This document shows positions 17,474 through 26,724 of a stretch of 64,000 nt of DNA, piece by piece. The stretch is from Planctomycetota bacterium (GTDB taxonomy: Bacteria; Planctomycetota; Planctomycetia; Pirellulales; Pirellulaceae). The number at the start of each line of letters is the position of its first letter. The stretch's first letter is position 1. Location: the NCBI GenBank assembly GCA_026692905.1, contig JAPLNL010000033.1, positions 34,704 through 98,703 of the forward strand, given 5' to 3'. The notes under the pieces were generated by a model. That model did no database searches and was not told the origin of the DNA. It worked only from the letters and a program-made list of their open reading frames with translations. A program made the position numbers and the translations under genes.

Positions 17474-20400
17474 TTGACGCTCCAGCATTTTCAATTCTTG
17501 CCTATCCTCTTTTGGTTTTGCGTATTTTACGCTTCTGATTGCCAGTTCGCGTTTGCGGACGAAAAAATTGACTTCAATCGCGACGTTCGGCCGATCTTGT
17601 CCGACAAATGCCTCACCTGCCACGGAGCTGATCCAAAACATGTGGAGGCAGGATTGCGACTTGATCTATCGGAATCTGCTTTCGCTACGCTCGAAAGTGC
17701 CAAACATGCGATCGTCCCTAGCCATCCTGACGACAGTGAGTTGATTCGGCGAATTCGTTTGCCGGCGAGCGATGAGCTGCGCATGCCGCCGGTCCAATCG
17801 CATAAGAAATTATCTTCTGCAGAGATCGAAATCCTCGAACGCTGGATCGCTCAAGGAGCGGAATACAAAAAGCACTGGGCCTTTATCACTCCCGTGAGAT
17901 CGAGTGTGCCGCCTGCATCAAAGCAATGGGGTGTGAACGACATCGATGCCTTCGTGTTAGCCAAGCTCAAATCGCAAGACCTATCGCCGTCCCCTGAAGC
18001 AACTCGCGAAACTCTCATTCGTCGTGCATCGCTTGATTTGACCGGCTTACCACCCTCCGGCGCTGAAGTTGAAGCCTTTGTCAAAGACGATAGTCCAACC
18101 ACGATCGCTTATGAAAAGGTAATCGATCGACTCCTGACTTCCCCCCGCTATGCGGAACGCATGACCATGTGGTGGCTCGACGGTGCGCGCTACGCTGACA
18201 GCAATGGCTTTCAATCAGATGACCAGCGGTTCATGCACGGATGGAGAGATTGGGTTCTCAGTGCCTTCGATAGGAATATGCCATTCGACCAGTTTACCAT
18301 CGAACAGCTTGCTGGCGATTTGCTTCCGGATGCAACCATAGAACAGAAGATCGCAACCGGTTTTAACCGAAACAATCGCCAAAATAGCGAAGGCGGTTTG
18401 ATCGCCGAGGAATGGCGGATAGAAGGGGTCATCGATCGTGTCGAGGCAACATCCGCTGTCTGGATGGCGTTGACGATGGGCTGCGCTCGATGCCACGATC
18501 ACAAATATGATCCGATCTCGCAAAAGGAAATGTATCAGTTTTTCTCCTACTTCAATAATGTCCCAGAGTCCGGTGTCGCATCCGCTGGCAACACCGCTCC
18601 ATTGCTCCAAACTCCCGGTCTAACAGAAGTCACCAAACTCAAAGAACTCGACGGAGCCATCACATTAGCGCAACAATCGGTTCAAGATGCGGAAGGGATG
18701 CTGGTCCCAGCCGCTTCTGCATGGGCCACGAACATCGGCCCCAGGTTGCTGCAAAGCACCAACCGTTGGCGAGTACTCGATGGCGAGTTGGCCAGCAAAG
18801 GTGGCTCGAACCTAAAATCGCAAGCGGACGGCACGATTCAAGTCTCAGGTAAAACACCCGCCTTGGATGTCTATTCTCTCTCACATAAAGCGACTCAGCC
18901 GAAAAAGGTCTCTGCTTTTCAACTTGAAGCCATCCCACACGCATCCTTGGCTGCCAACGGTTTTGGAAGAAAAGGGAACGGAAACATCGTCTTGGGTGAA
19001 GTCGAGGCGGAAATGACAACTGCGTCAAATCCCGATATTGTTGTTCCTGTCAAAATCGCTAGAGCCTTCGCGGACTATTCGCAGGCAAACTGGAATATCT
19101 CGGCAGCAATCGATGGCAACCCTGCGACAGGATGGGCCTTGGATGGCCTAGACCCATCAAAACAAATGACACGACACGCGGTGTTTGTTTTCAGCGAACC
19201 CGTTGCACTCGATACAGGAAGTCGTCTAACCATCCGTTTGAAACAAGAGACGCTCAGCAACCATAGCTTAGGATTATTTCGTCTTTCGGCTACAGACGAG
19301 ACAGAGATAGACGAAGCGATCTTGAGCCCATTGCCAGAACCGCTCGTCGCCGCAATCTTGGTGCCAGCAGAGAATCGTTCCGAGGAACAAAAGAAATCGA
19401 TCGTCGACTACTATCGAACGCTCTCGGAAAGTCCGGTTGCCAAAGCGACCGCAACTCGTGCGGCTGCGACAAAGGCCAAAGCAGACTTCGAAAGAAACAT
19501 CCCAACCGTGATGGTGATGCAAGAAACACCGCAACCCCGCGATTGCTTTGTGCTCGTTCGAGGGCAATATGACAAGCCAGGTGAACAGGTCTCGGCCTCG
19601 CTACCTTCGGCTCTACCACCACTGCCAAACGGAGCACCGAACAACCGGTTGGGAGTTGCGAAATGGCTCGTCGACCCATCGCATCCATTAACCTCGCGGG
19701 TCCAAGTCAATCGGTATTGGGAACTGTTCTTCGGCGTGGGAATCGTCAAGTCGAGTGAAAACTTCGGCATGCAATCGCAATTCCCAAGCCATCCAGAACT
19801 CCTCGATTGGCTGGCAACCGAGTACATTCGACTTGGCTGGGATACCAAGGCAATGTTAAAGACCATTCTCATGAGTGCGACCTATCGGCAATCATCCAAT
19901 GTCACCCCCGACTTGATGACTCGTGATCCCGAGAATCGATTGCTCGCTCGTGGGCCAAGGTTTCGTCTGCAGGCGGAACTGGTTCGGGACAACGCACTGG
20001 CGATCAGCGGACTGTTGGTTGAGAAAGTGGGTGGTCCGCCAGTTCGACCTTATCAGCCCGAAGGGATCTGGGATGAGATCAATGTCTATGGCAATCTTCG
20101 AAATTACAAACACGACAAAGACGCCGGACTCTATCGGCGAAGTATGTATACGATCTGGAAGCGGACTAGCGCGCCGCCGAACATGTTGATCTTCGATATG
20201 CCAGGCCGTGAAATGTGTGTCGTCCGTCGATCGCGAACCAACACGCCCCTTCAAGCGCTCTCGCTGCTCAACGAAGTGACCTACGTCGAAGCCTCGCGGG
20301 CACTTGCCGAACGCATGCTCACCGAGGGTGGTTCGTCCAGTCAGGAACGCATTCGCTTTGCCTTTCAACTCGCGACCGCTCGTATGCCCACCGAGAGAGA

Positions 20401-20590
20401 AATCAATACCCTGTTGGCTGGTCTCGAACGGCGAAAAAAGAGCTTCGAAGCCGATCCGGAATCTGCGAAGAAACTGCTAACCGTCGGCGAAAAGAAGTCA
20501 AACGGCAATCTCGATCCGTTGGAACTAGCGGCCTACACCATTACCGCCAGCGTAATCTTGAACTTGGACGAAACGGTAACTAAGGAATAG
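17474..20590 (+). CDS. Secreted PSCyt1/DUF1549/DUF1553 protein
   Basis: A 1,038-residue planctomycete-specific protein. TTG start at 17474 gives a signal peptide (residues 1-28, ending FAFADE); no other start precedes the signal. The N-terminal planctomycete cytochrome c-like domain (PSCyt1) has CLTCH (C46, C49, H50) for covalent haem. DUF1549 follows (about 150-350), with [21 protein letters not shown] and a second CARCH (C337-H341). A carbohydrate-binding-like beta region lies at about 430-620, and DUF1553 (about 715-990) has [16 protein letters not shown] and [16 protein letters not shown]. Such proteins are paired with DUF1501 proteins, here 1 bp downstream. Proposed roles include extracytoplasmic redox or polysaccharide processing, but the reaction is unknown. 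Confidence 0.92.
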   Translation: MTLQHFQFLPILFWFCVFYASDCQFAFADEKIDFNRDVRPILSDKCLTCHGADPKHVEAGLRLDLSESAFATLESAKHAIVPSHPDDSELIRRIRLPASDELRMPPVQSHKKLSSAEIEILERWIAQGAEYKKHWAFITPVRSSVPPASKQWGVNDIDAFVLAKLKSQDLSPSPEATRETLIRRASLDLTGLPPSGAEVEAFVKDDSPTTIAYEKVIDRLLTSPRYAERMTMWWLDGARYADSNGFQSDDQRFMHGWRDWVLSAFDRNMPFDQFTIEQLAGDLLPDATIEQKIATGFNRNNRQNSEGGLIAEEWRIEGVIDRVEATSAVWMALTMGCARCHDHKYDPISQKEMYQFFSYFNNVPESGVASAGNTAPLLQTPGLTEVTKLKELDGAITLAQQSVQDAEGMLVPAASAWATNIGPRLLQSTNRWRVLDGELASKGGSNLKSQADGTIQVSGKTPALDVYSLSHKATQPKKVSAFQLEAIPHASLAANGFGRKGNGNIVLGEVEAEMTTASNPDIVVPVKIARAFADYSQANWNISAAIDGNPATGWALDGLDPSKQMTRHAVFVFSEPVALDTGSRLTIRLKQETLSNHSLGLFRLSATDETEIDEAILSPLPEPLVAAILVPAENRSEEQKKSIVDYYRTLSESPVAKATATRAAATKAKADFERNIPTVMVMQETPQPRDCFVLVRGQYDKPGEQVSASLPSALPPLPNGAPNNRLGVAKWLVDPSHPLTSRVQVNRYWELFFGVGIVKSSENFGMQSQFPSHPELLDWLATEYIRLGWDTKAMLKTILMSATYRQSSNVTPDLMTRDPENRLLARGPRFRLQAELVRDNALAISGLLVEKVGGPPVRPYQPEGIWDEINVYGNLRNYKHDKDAGLYRRSMYTIWKRTSAPPNMLIFDMPGREMCVVRRSRTNTPLQALSLLNEVTYVEASRALAERMLTEGGSSSQERIRFAFQLATARMPTEREINTLLAGLERRKKSFEADPESAKKLLTVGEKKSNGNLDPLELAAYTITASVILNLDETVTKE

Positions 20591-20591
20591 C

Positions 20592-22058
20592 ATGAACCAT
20601 CAAAACCAACTGCTAAATCTTCAAGACGTCATCAATCGCCGATCGTTTTTGTCCAATGGAGCGGGCGGTCTTGGGCTCGCTGCGCTCGCTGGGCTAGCCT
20701 CAAGCGATGCCAAGGGGGACCAAGCAACACGGAATGCCGGTGGGCTCTCCGACTTGCCTCACATGGCAGCTAAAGCTAAACGTGTGATTTACTTGTTTCA
20801 GTCCGGCGCACCATCCCAAATGGAGTTGTTTGACTACAAACCGACACTGGAAAAGTATCGTGGCGAAAGTTTGCCGGACAGCATTCGCAATGGCCAGCGA
20901 TTGACCGGGATGTCGTCCGGACAAACGACGTTTCCGGTCGCACCCTCCATTTTCAAATTTTCGAAAAAGGGAAAGTGCGGAACGGATTGGAGCGAACTGA
21001 TGCCGTTCACAGGCGAGTTGGTTGACGAACTCGCAATCGTTCGGAGCATGAACACCGAAGCCATCAATCATGATCCAGCCATCACGTTCTTTCAGACGGG
21101 TAACCAATTGCCCGGCCGACCAAGCATTGGCTCGTGGTTAGCATACGGATTGGGAAGCGAAAACCAAGACTTGCCGGCCTACGTGGTTTTGACAAGCAAG
21201 GGGACCGGACGAACCGACGATCAGCCTCTTTACGATCGGCTTTGGGGGAGTGGCTTTTTGCCAACTCAGTATCAGGGAGTGAAGTTCCGAAATGCGGGCG
21301 ATCCGGTACTCTATCTTTCTAACCCACCTGGCGTCGATCGTGACCTGCGACGGGCTATGCTCGATGAAGTGCGAGAGCTCAACGAACAAAAACTATCGTA
21401 TTCCGGCGATCCCGAAATCACGACTCGCATCGCACAGTACGAAATGGCATTCCGAATGCAGACCAGCGTTCCTGAGTTGGCCAACGTCAAAAGCGAACCG
21501 CAACACATTCTCGATTTATACGGCCCTGAGGTGAATATGCCGGGCAAGTACGCAGCCAATTGCTTATTGGCCCGACGCTTGGCTGAACGTGGAGTTCGGT
21601 TCATCCAGTTGTTTCATATGGGCTGGGACCACCATGGAAATCTACCCAATGCCCTCAAAGGACAATGCAAAGACACGGACCAACCCACGGCCGCCCTCAT
21701 CCAAGATCTCAAGCAACACGGACTCTTGGACGATACGCTCATCATTTGGGGCGGCGAGTTCGGTCGGACGGTCTACACTCAAGGTGCATTGACGGAGAGT
21801 TACGGTCGAGACCATCATCCGCGGTGCTTCAGTTTGTTCCTCGCCGGTGGTGGCATCAAGCCTGGCATTACCCATGGGGAAACGGACGACTACTGCTACA
21901 ACATCGTCAAAGATGGAGTCCATGTTCGCGATTTGCATGCCACGATCCTGCATCAATTGGGCATCGATCATGAACGCTTCACCTATCCTTTCAATGGACT
22001 CGACGCCAAACTAACAGGCGTCGAACCCGCTCGCGTCGTCACGGAGATTTTGGCCTAA
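20592..22058 (+). CDS. DUF1501 Tat-exported protein
   Basis: 488 residues starting with a twin-arginine signal, [20 protein letters not shown] (R16, R17). DUF1501 belongs to the alkaline-phosphatase/sulfatase superfamily fold; visible landmarks are [40 protein letters not shown] and [18 protein letters not shown], supplying His/Asp residues that could bind metal. Catalysis has not been established for the family as far as I know. The gene is immediately downstream of one PSCyt1 gene (1 bp) and overlaps the next (TAATG), so all three are one operon. Tat export implies folding, probably with cofactor, in the cytoplasm. Confidence 0.92.
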   Translation: MNHQNQLLNLQDVINRRSFLSNGAGGLGLAALAGLASSDAKGDQATRNAGGLSDLPHMAAKAKRVIYLFQSGAPSQMELFDYKPTLEKYRGESLPDSIRNGQRLTGMSSGQTTFPVAPSIFKFSKKGKCGTDWSELMPFTGELVDELAIVRSMNTEAINHDPAITFFQTGNQLPGRPSIGSWLAYGLGSENQDLPAYVVLTSKGTGRTDDQPLYDRLWGSGFLPTQYQGVKFRNAGDPVLYLSNPPGVDRDLRRAMLDEVRELNEQKLSYSGDPEITTRIAQYEMAFRMQTSVPELANVKSEPQHILDLYGPEVNMPGKYAANCLLARRLAERGVRFIQLFHMGWDHHGNLPNALKGQCKDTDQPTAALIQDLKQHGLLDDTLIIWGGEFGRTVYTQGALTESYGRDHHPRCFSLFLAGGGIKPGITHGETDDYCYNIVKDGVHVRDLHATILHQLGIDHERFTYPFNGLDAKLTGVEPARVVTEILA

Positions 22059-25000
22059 TGAGTCCTGCATCATCGTTGATACATAGGAGCCGTGGGGTTC
22101 TTGGGATTTGTTCATTCGCATGTGCGCTGGTTTTTAACGTTGGATTCATTTGCTCGTTGCGAGCCGACGATGATCTGTCAGCTAAGGCAGTTAAGATCAG
22201 TCCAGCAGAGCTCGCATTCTTCGAAGAGCACATCCGCCCTCTGCTTCAAAATCGCTGTTATAAATGCCATAGCGCTGAGGCAAAAGAACTGCATGCCAAT
22301 CTTTACCTGGACAATCGACCGGGTTGGCAAAAAGGTGGAGATAGCGGTCCTGCAATCGTACCAAGTAAGCCTTCAGAGAGTCTGTTTGTGCAGGTCATTG
22401 GCTATTCTGAGGCTGCTCCAACGCAAATGCCTCCCGAAGGAAAACTGCCCGACAGAGAAATTGCACTGCTGACCAAGTGGATCGAAATGGGCGCACCGGA
22501 CCCTCGAAGTGAAGCGTCAAAACATGCCAAGCAGCGAACGATCGATCTCGAATCCGAACGCCATCATTGGGCTTATCAACCTCTCAAAATCGAAACACCA
22601 CCGAGCGTTGAGCAACTCGCGGGCAGCGATCCAAGATGGTTTACAACCCCAATCGATCGATTTCTTTTGGCGAAACTCAACGAACGGGCCGTCGTACCAA
22701 ACGATCCAGCAGACAAAGTAAAGCTTATTCGGCGAGCTTATTTTGATTTGCTTGGTTTGCCGCCACCACCTTCCGAAGTGGACGCGTTCCTCAATGATGC
22801 GGATCCGAAAGCGTATGAGAAAGTACTCGATCGATTGCTCGGCAGTCCGCACTATGGTGAGCGCTGGGGGCGACACTGGCTCGACCTCGCTCGCTTTGCC
22901 GAAAGCCACGGGTTTGAACAAGACTACGATCGACCGAATGCGTTCCACTATCGCGATTTCGTCATCCGTGCGTTGAATGAAGATATGCCCTACGACCAGT
23001 TTCTCAAATGGCAACTGGCGGGTGATGAGTTTGCACCGCGTGATCCGCTCGCGCTGGCGGCAACCGGATTCTTGGCGGCTGGCGTGCATGCGACTCAGAT
23101 CACAGCCAACCAAGCCGAAAAAGAACGGTACGATGAGTTGGACGATATGGCGAGAACCGTTGGCACGACGATGCTCGGCTTGACCGTCGGATGCGCTCGC
23201 TGCCACGATCACAAATTCGATCCTATTTCCAACGCGGACTACTACGGGATGGTGAGCGCGTTCACCAAGACGGTCCGAAGCGATTTCGATGTCCCCACCG
23301 ATCCTGAGGGGGATAAAGCAAAACGCGCGACCTACGAAGCAGAGCATGCTCCCTTGGTCGCTAAGCTCGAATCGTTTGATCGAGATGAACTAGGCGATCG
23401 TTTTGATCGTTGGCGCAAAGACAATACGGTCGTTAGCAGTGCAACATGGCTTATTCTCGAACCGATGACAGCGACTTCGTCCGGCGGCGCGACGTTAACC
23501 AAGCAAATCGATGGCTCGTTTTTAGCGACGGGCAACAATCCCAAGTTCGACACCTACAAGTTCGTTGCTAGAACGGCCCAGAAAAGTATCACGGCGATTC
23601 GCATCGAAGCCTTAGCGGACCCATCGATGGCGAAGAACGGACCAGGCAGAGCACCCAATGGCAACTTTGATTTAACCAACGTTAGCTTGGTTGCTCGCCC
23701 GACAAACGGCTCGGAAAAACCTCTTTCGGTCACATTGAAGAACCCGCAAGCAACCTTTGAACAAGGTGCTAACCTCAGGGTCGCATTGGCGATCGATGAT
23801 GATCCCAAAAGTGGATGGGCGGTCGACCCGCAATTTGGAAAAGACCACGCCGCGGTCTTCGAAACGAACGAAGATATTGGATTCGAGGGAGGGACGGAGT
23901 TGGAACTCACGCTGGAGTTCAATGGCAATGATCAACACAACTTCGGCAAGACGAGACTCAGTATCACAACAGCACCCAGACCAGCCAAGATTGAAATCGG
24001 TGGCGATTTGATCGCGATCCAGGAAGCGTTCGTAGCAATTGGTGAGATGCCTATCGCGAAGGCCACTGAGTCGCAGCGTCAGTTGCTGCTCGATTGGTAC
24101 AAGACGCGCGATGAAGTCCGAAAGGCTTTGGCTAAGGCCGTTGAGATGCATGCAGCCGCGAAGCCGAAACCAACATTGGTCAAGATGCTCATTTCCAGTG
24201 AGGGGGTACCGGCAGTCCGGCTGCACACGCAAGGCCCAGACTTCTACGAGAAGACATTTATCCTCAAACGAGGTGACCCAAATCAGAAGACATCCGAGGC
24301 TGAACCGCGATTCTTGACAGTGTTAACCAAACACACCGATGGTCCGAATCATTGGATTTCGGCTCCACCGTCCGGGGCAACGACGAGCTTTCGTCGATCG
24401 GCATTGGCCAACTGGCTCACGGACACCGATAACGGAGCGGGCATGCTCGCAGCGAGAGTCATCGTCAATCGCTTGTGGCAACATCACTTTGGAAGTGGGC
24501 TCGTCGCCACCCCAAGCGACTTCGGCACGCAAGGTGCTCGGCCGACGCACCCCGAACTACTGGATTATCTGGCAAGCGAACTGATTCGTGGCGGTTGGAG
24601 ACTCAAGGAGATGCATAAGCAGATGATGCTATCAGCAGCCTATCGTCAATCCTCGAAGGGCGACTCGGCAAGATTGTTGGCCGATCACGACAACACAATG
24701 CTTTGGCGATTCACTCCACGTCGGCTAGAGGCAGAGATCATCCGAGACTCGCTGTTGTCGGTGAGCGGCAAGCTAGACGCGAAGCAGTTCGGTGCCGGAA
24801 CATTGGACATGAAAATGAATCGTCGAAGCATTTACTTTTTCGTAAAGCGTAGTCAGTTGATTCCGATGATGAGTCTCTTTGACTCTCCAGACACGTTGCA
24901 GGACTTAGCGATCCGAAGCAACACGACTGTCGCACCGCAGGCGCTACTAATGCTAAACAGCCCAATCGTTCGAGAGTATGCCGAGGGTTTGGCTGGCAAA

Positions 25001-25222
25001 GCCAAGGGAGCGGGCAGTGATCTTGAGGCACAAGTGCGTGCCGTGTACCGCGAGTGTTTGTCACGAAGCCCGACGGCCTTAGAATCAACGATCGCGATCG
25101 ACTTTATTGGCCAACAACAAGCGGACTACATTACCTCCGGTGAGCCAAACGGGCATGAGTTAGCGCTCACCGATTGGTGCCAATCCATTCTGAGTCTCAA
25201 CGAGTTCGTCTTCGTGGAGTGA
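22058..25222 (+). CDS. Second secreted PSCyt1/DUF1549/DUF1553 protein
   Basis: 1,054 residues, start overlapping the DUF1501 stop. Signal segment at about residues 15-36. PSCyt1 haem motif CYKCH at C67, C70, H71; second [11 protein letters not shown] at C379-H383. DUF1549 (about 200-400) and DUF1553 (about 790-1040) are complete, with RVIVNRLWQHHFG and LAIRSNTTVAPQALLMLNSP. It is a paralogue of the gene at 17474 rather than a recent copy: only the domain motifs match closely. Having two such proteins flank one DUF1501 differs from the common one-to-one pairing. Function unknown, extracytoplasmic. Confidence 0.92.
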   Translation: MSPASSLIHRSRGVLGICSFACALVFNVGFICSLRADDDLSAKAVKISPAELAFFEEHIRPLLQNRCYKCHSAEAKELHANLYLDNRPGWQKGGDSGPAIVPSKPSESLFVQVIGYSEAAPTQMPPEGKLPDREIALLTKWIEMGAPDPRSEASKHAKQRTIDLESERHHWAYQPLKIETPPSVEQLAGSDPRWFTTPIDRFLLAKLNERAVVPNDPADKVKLIRRAYFDLLGLPPPPSEVDAFLNDADPKAYEKVLDRLLGSPHYGERWGRHWLDLARFAESHGFEQDYDRPNAFHYRDFVIRALNEDMPYDQFLKWQLAGDEFAPRDPLALAATGFLAAGVHATQITANQAEKERYDELDDMARTVGTTMLGLTVGCARCHDHKFDPISNADYYGMVSAFTKTVRSDFDVPTDPEGDKAKRATYEAEHAPLVAKLESFDRDELGDRFDRWRKDNTVVSSATWLILEPMTATSSGGATLTKQIDGSFLATGNNPKFDTYKFVARTAQKSITAIRIEALADPSMAKNGPGRAPNGNFDLTNVSLVARPTNGSEKPLSVTLKNPQATFEQGANLRVALAIDDDPKSGWAVDPQFGKDHAAVFETNEDIGFEGGTELELTLEFNGNDQHNFGKTRLSITTAPRPAKIEIGGDLIAIQEAFVAIGEMPIAKATESQRQLLLDWYKTRDEVRKALAKAVEMHAAAKPKPTLVKMLISSEGVPAVRLHTQGPDFYEKTFILKRGDPNQKTSEAEPRFLTVLTKHTDGPNHWISAPPSGATTSFRRSALANWLTDTDNGAGMLAARVIVNRLWQHHFGSGLVATPSDFGTQGARPTHPELLDYLASELIRGGWRLKEMHKQMMLSAAYRQSSKGDSARLLADHDNTMLWRFTPRRLEAEIIRDSLLSVSGKLDAKQFGAGTLDMKMNRRSIYFFVKRSQLIPMMSLFDSPDTLQDLAIRSNTTVAPQALLMLNSPIVREYAEGLAGKAKGAGSDLEAQVRAVYRECLSRSPTALESTIAIDFIGQQQADYITSGEPNGHELALTDWCQSILSLNEFVFVE

Positions 25223-25308
25223 TAGCGAGAATCATTGATCATTGTCAAAGCCTTTACCACGAAACACTCGATCCGCCTTGAGGCCCAATTTTCTTCCTGA
25301 GGATTGCG

Positions 25309-26583
25309 ATGGACCATAAAGAATTCGCTGACGAACACATTTCCCTCGCGAGAAGGTACTTTTTGCAGCTTGGGTTATGTGGCGTGGCTCTCACTCCGAC
25401 AGCCGTATTGGCGTTGGCAGGCGATAACGTGACAGCCACTCCCCCAAAGAAACAGAAGCCGGACAAAGCTGGCGCTCGTCGCGAACCCTATCTCACACCC
25501 CAGGACGAATTCCGCGACGTCTCGCGAGGGAAACCGTTACCCCATTCCCTCTCGGAGGAAAAGAAACGTTCCGTCGGATTGACGCGTGAGACTTGGAAGC
25601 TCGAAATTCTTTCGGACCCTGACCACCCAGCCTCGGTTGGCAAGCAGTTGAGCAAGGCAGATGGCACTGCCCTCGATTTTGATGCATTGCTGAAGCTTGG
25701 AGAAAAGCACTCAATACGTTTCCTGAAAGTAATGACCTGTTTGAATTTAGGCTGCCCGCTTGGGATGGGGCTGTGGGAAGGCGTTCCGCTGCGAGAAGTG
25801 ATTTGGCTGACCCAACCCAAAGAGAATATTCGGAGGGTGCACTATCATGGGTACCACAATGACGATCCAAAACAAATTTTTCGTAGTTCGCTACCTATCG
25901 GACGTGTGTTGGAAGATCCGTTTGATTTGCCACCTGTGATTTTGTGTTATAAGCTGAATGGCGAGTGGCTCGATTCCGAACGTGGCGGGCCGGTTCGAAT
26001 GGTCGTGCCTGAGGCGTACGGTTTTAAGTCGATCAAGTGGTTGTCGCATGTTGTGTTGACGAATCTTGCCCATGCCAATGACACATACGCAGAGCAAAAC
26101 AACGACGTCGATAGTATGCTCAAGACGTATGCTGCAACGCTATCTATTCCGAAGGAGGTTAAGGCTGGTGAACCCATTCCAATTTCCGGTTACGCTCAAG
26201 TCGGAGCATCGGGATTGGCGCGAGTGGAAGTTTCATTGGAATCCAAAACGTTGGTGCGAAGCGAGAGCGATCCTCACTTCACTCAATGCTCTTGGAGCGA
26301 TGCGCAAATGCTAGCAGCACCCCAACGTTGGGACGGACTCGTTGATGAGAAATTGCCCGCAATTACACATGGCATTGATGGGAATGGAAAACCAAAATCT
26401 TGGCCAATGCGTTTCACCAATGCGCATTGGGCGGTGGTGCTTCCAGGTGTTGGACCGGGAGAGTATACGTTTCGATGCAGGACAATCGACGAAAAAGGCA
26501 ATGCCCAACCCCTTCCACGGCCTTTTCGAAAAGGCGGTCACGCAGCAATCGAATCGATTGCAGTAACGGTAAAGGATGCCTAG
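25309..26583 (+). CDS. Tat-exported sulfite-oxidase-family molybdoenzyme
   Basis: 424 residues with a Tat-type leader (LARRYFLQLGLCGVAL, R15-R16). The SUOX molybdopterin fold covers about residues 90-275 and the dimerisation domain (Mo-co_dimer) about 280-424. The probable Mo-ligating cysteine is C144 in VMTCLNLGCPLGMG, placed like the Cys of sulfite dehydrogenases. GGPVRMVVPEAYGFKSIKWL and the C-terminal ANAHWAV-like strand (TNAHWAVVLPGVGPGEYTF) are typical. It lacks a cytochrome b5 or haem c domain, so the electron acceptor must be another protein, possibly a c-type cytochrome. Substrate could be sulfite released by sulfated-glycan breakdown, or a methionine sulfoxide or other oxo-compound; this cannot be decided. 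It follows the PSCyt1 operon after 86 bp. Confidence 0.85.
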   Translation: MDHKEFADEHISLARRYFLQLGLCGVALTPTAVLALAGDNVTATPPKKQKPDKAGARREPYLTPQDEFRDVSRGKPLPHSLSEEKKRSVGLTRETWKLEILSDPDHPASVGKQLSKADGTALDFDALLKLGEKHSIRFLKVMTCLNLGCPLGMGLWEGVPLREVIWLTQPKENIRRVHYHGYHNDDPKQIFRSSLPIGRVLEDPFDLPPVILCYKLNGEWLDSERGGPVRMVVPEAYGFKSIKWLSHVVLTNLAHANDTYAEQNNDVDSMLKTYAATLSIPKEVKAGEPIPISGYAQVGASGLARVEVSLESKTLVRSESDPHFTQCSWSDAQMLAAPQRWDGLVDEKLPAITHGIDGNGKPKSWPMRFTNAHWAVVLPGVGPGEYTFRCRTIDEKGNAQPLPRPFRKGGHAAIESIAVTVKDA

Positions 26584-26600
26584 AGGTGTGGAAAGTGTCG

Positions 26601-26620
26601 AACGATTGTCCTCAATCGTT
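26601..26620. repeat. Short palindromic element aacgattgtcctcaatcgtt
   Basis: A 20-bp near-palindrome with 8-bp arms just after the molybdoenzyme gene. Related copies stand at 35629-35648, 52437-52455 and, inverted, 52544-52563. All are intergenic, mostly at gene 3' ends, so it may serve as a terminator or REP unit. Confidence 0.8.
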
Positions 26621-26724
26621 TATGCACCGGAGATAACTGACCGTTGTCGCAATGAACACGATTCGCTTGGTGTTACAATATTAGATGCGTCGCAACGATT
26701 TGCTTTGAACAATTGGGCAGGATT

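Noticed and set aside
22517..23347. 276-codon minus-strand frame inside a PSCyt1 gene
   Set aside because: Antisense to conserved DUF1549 coding sequence; long antisense frames are expected in genes with this codon use.
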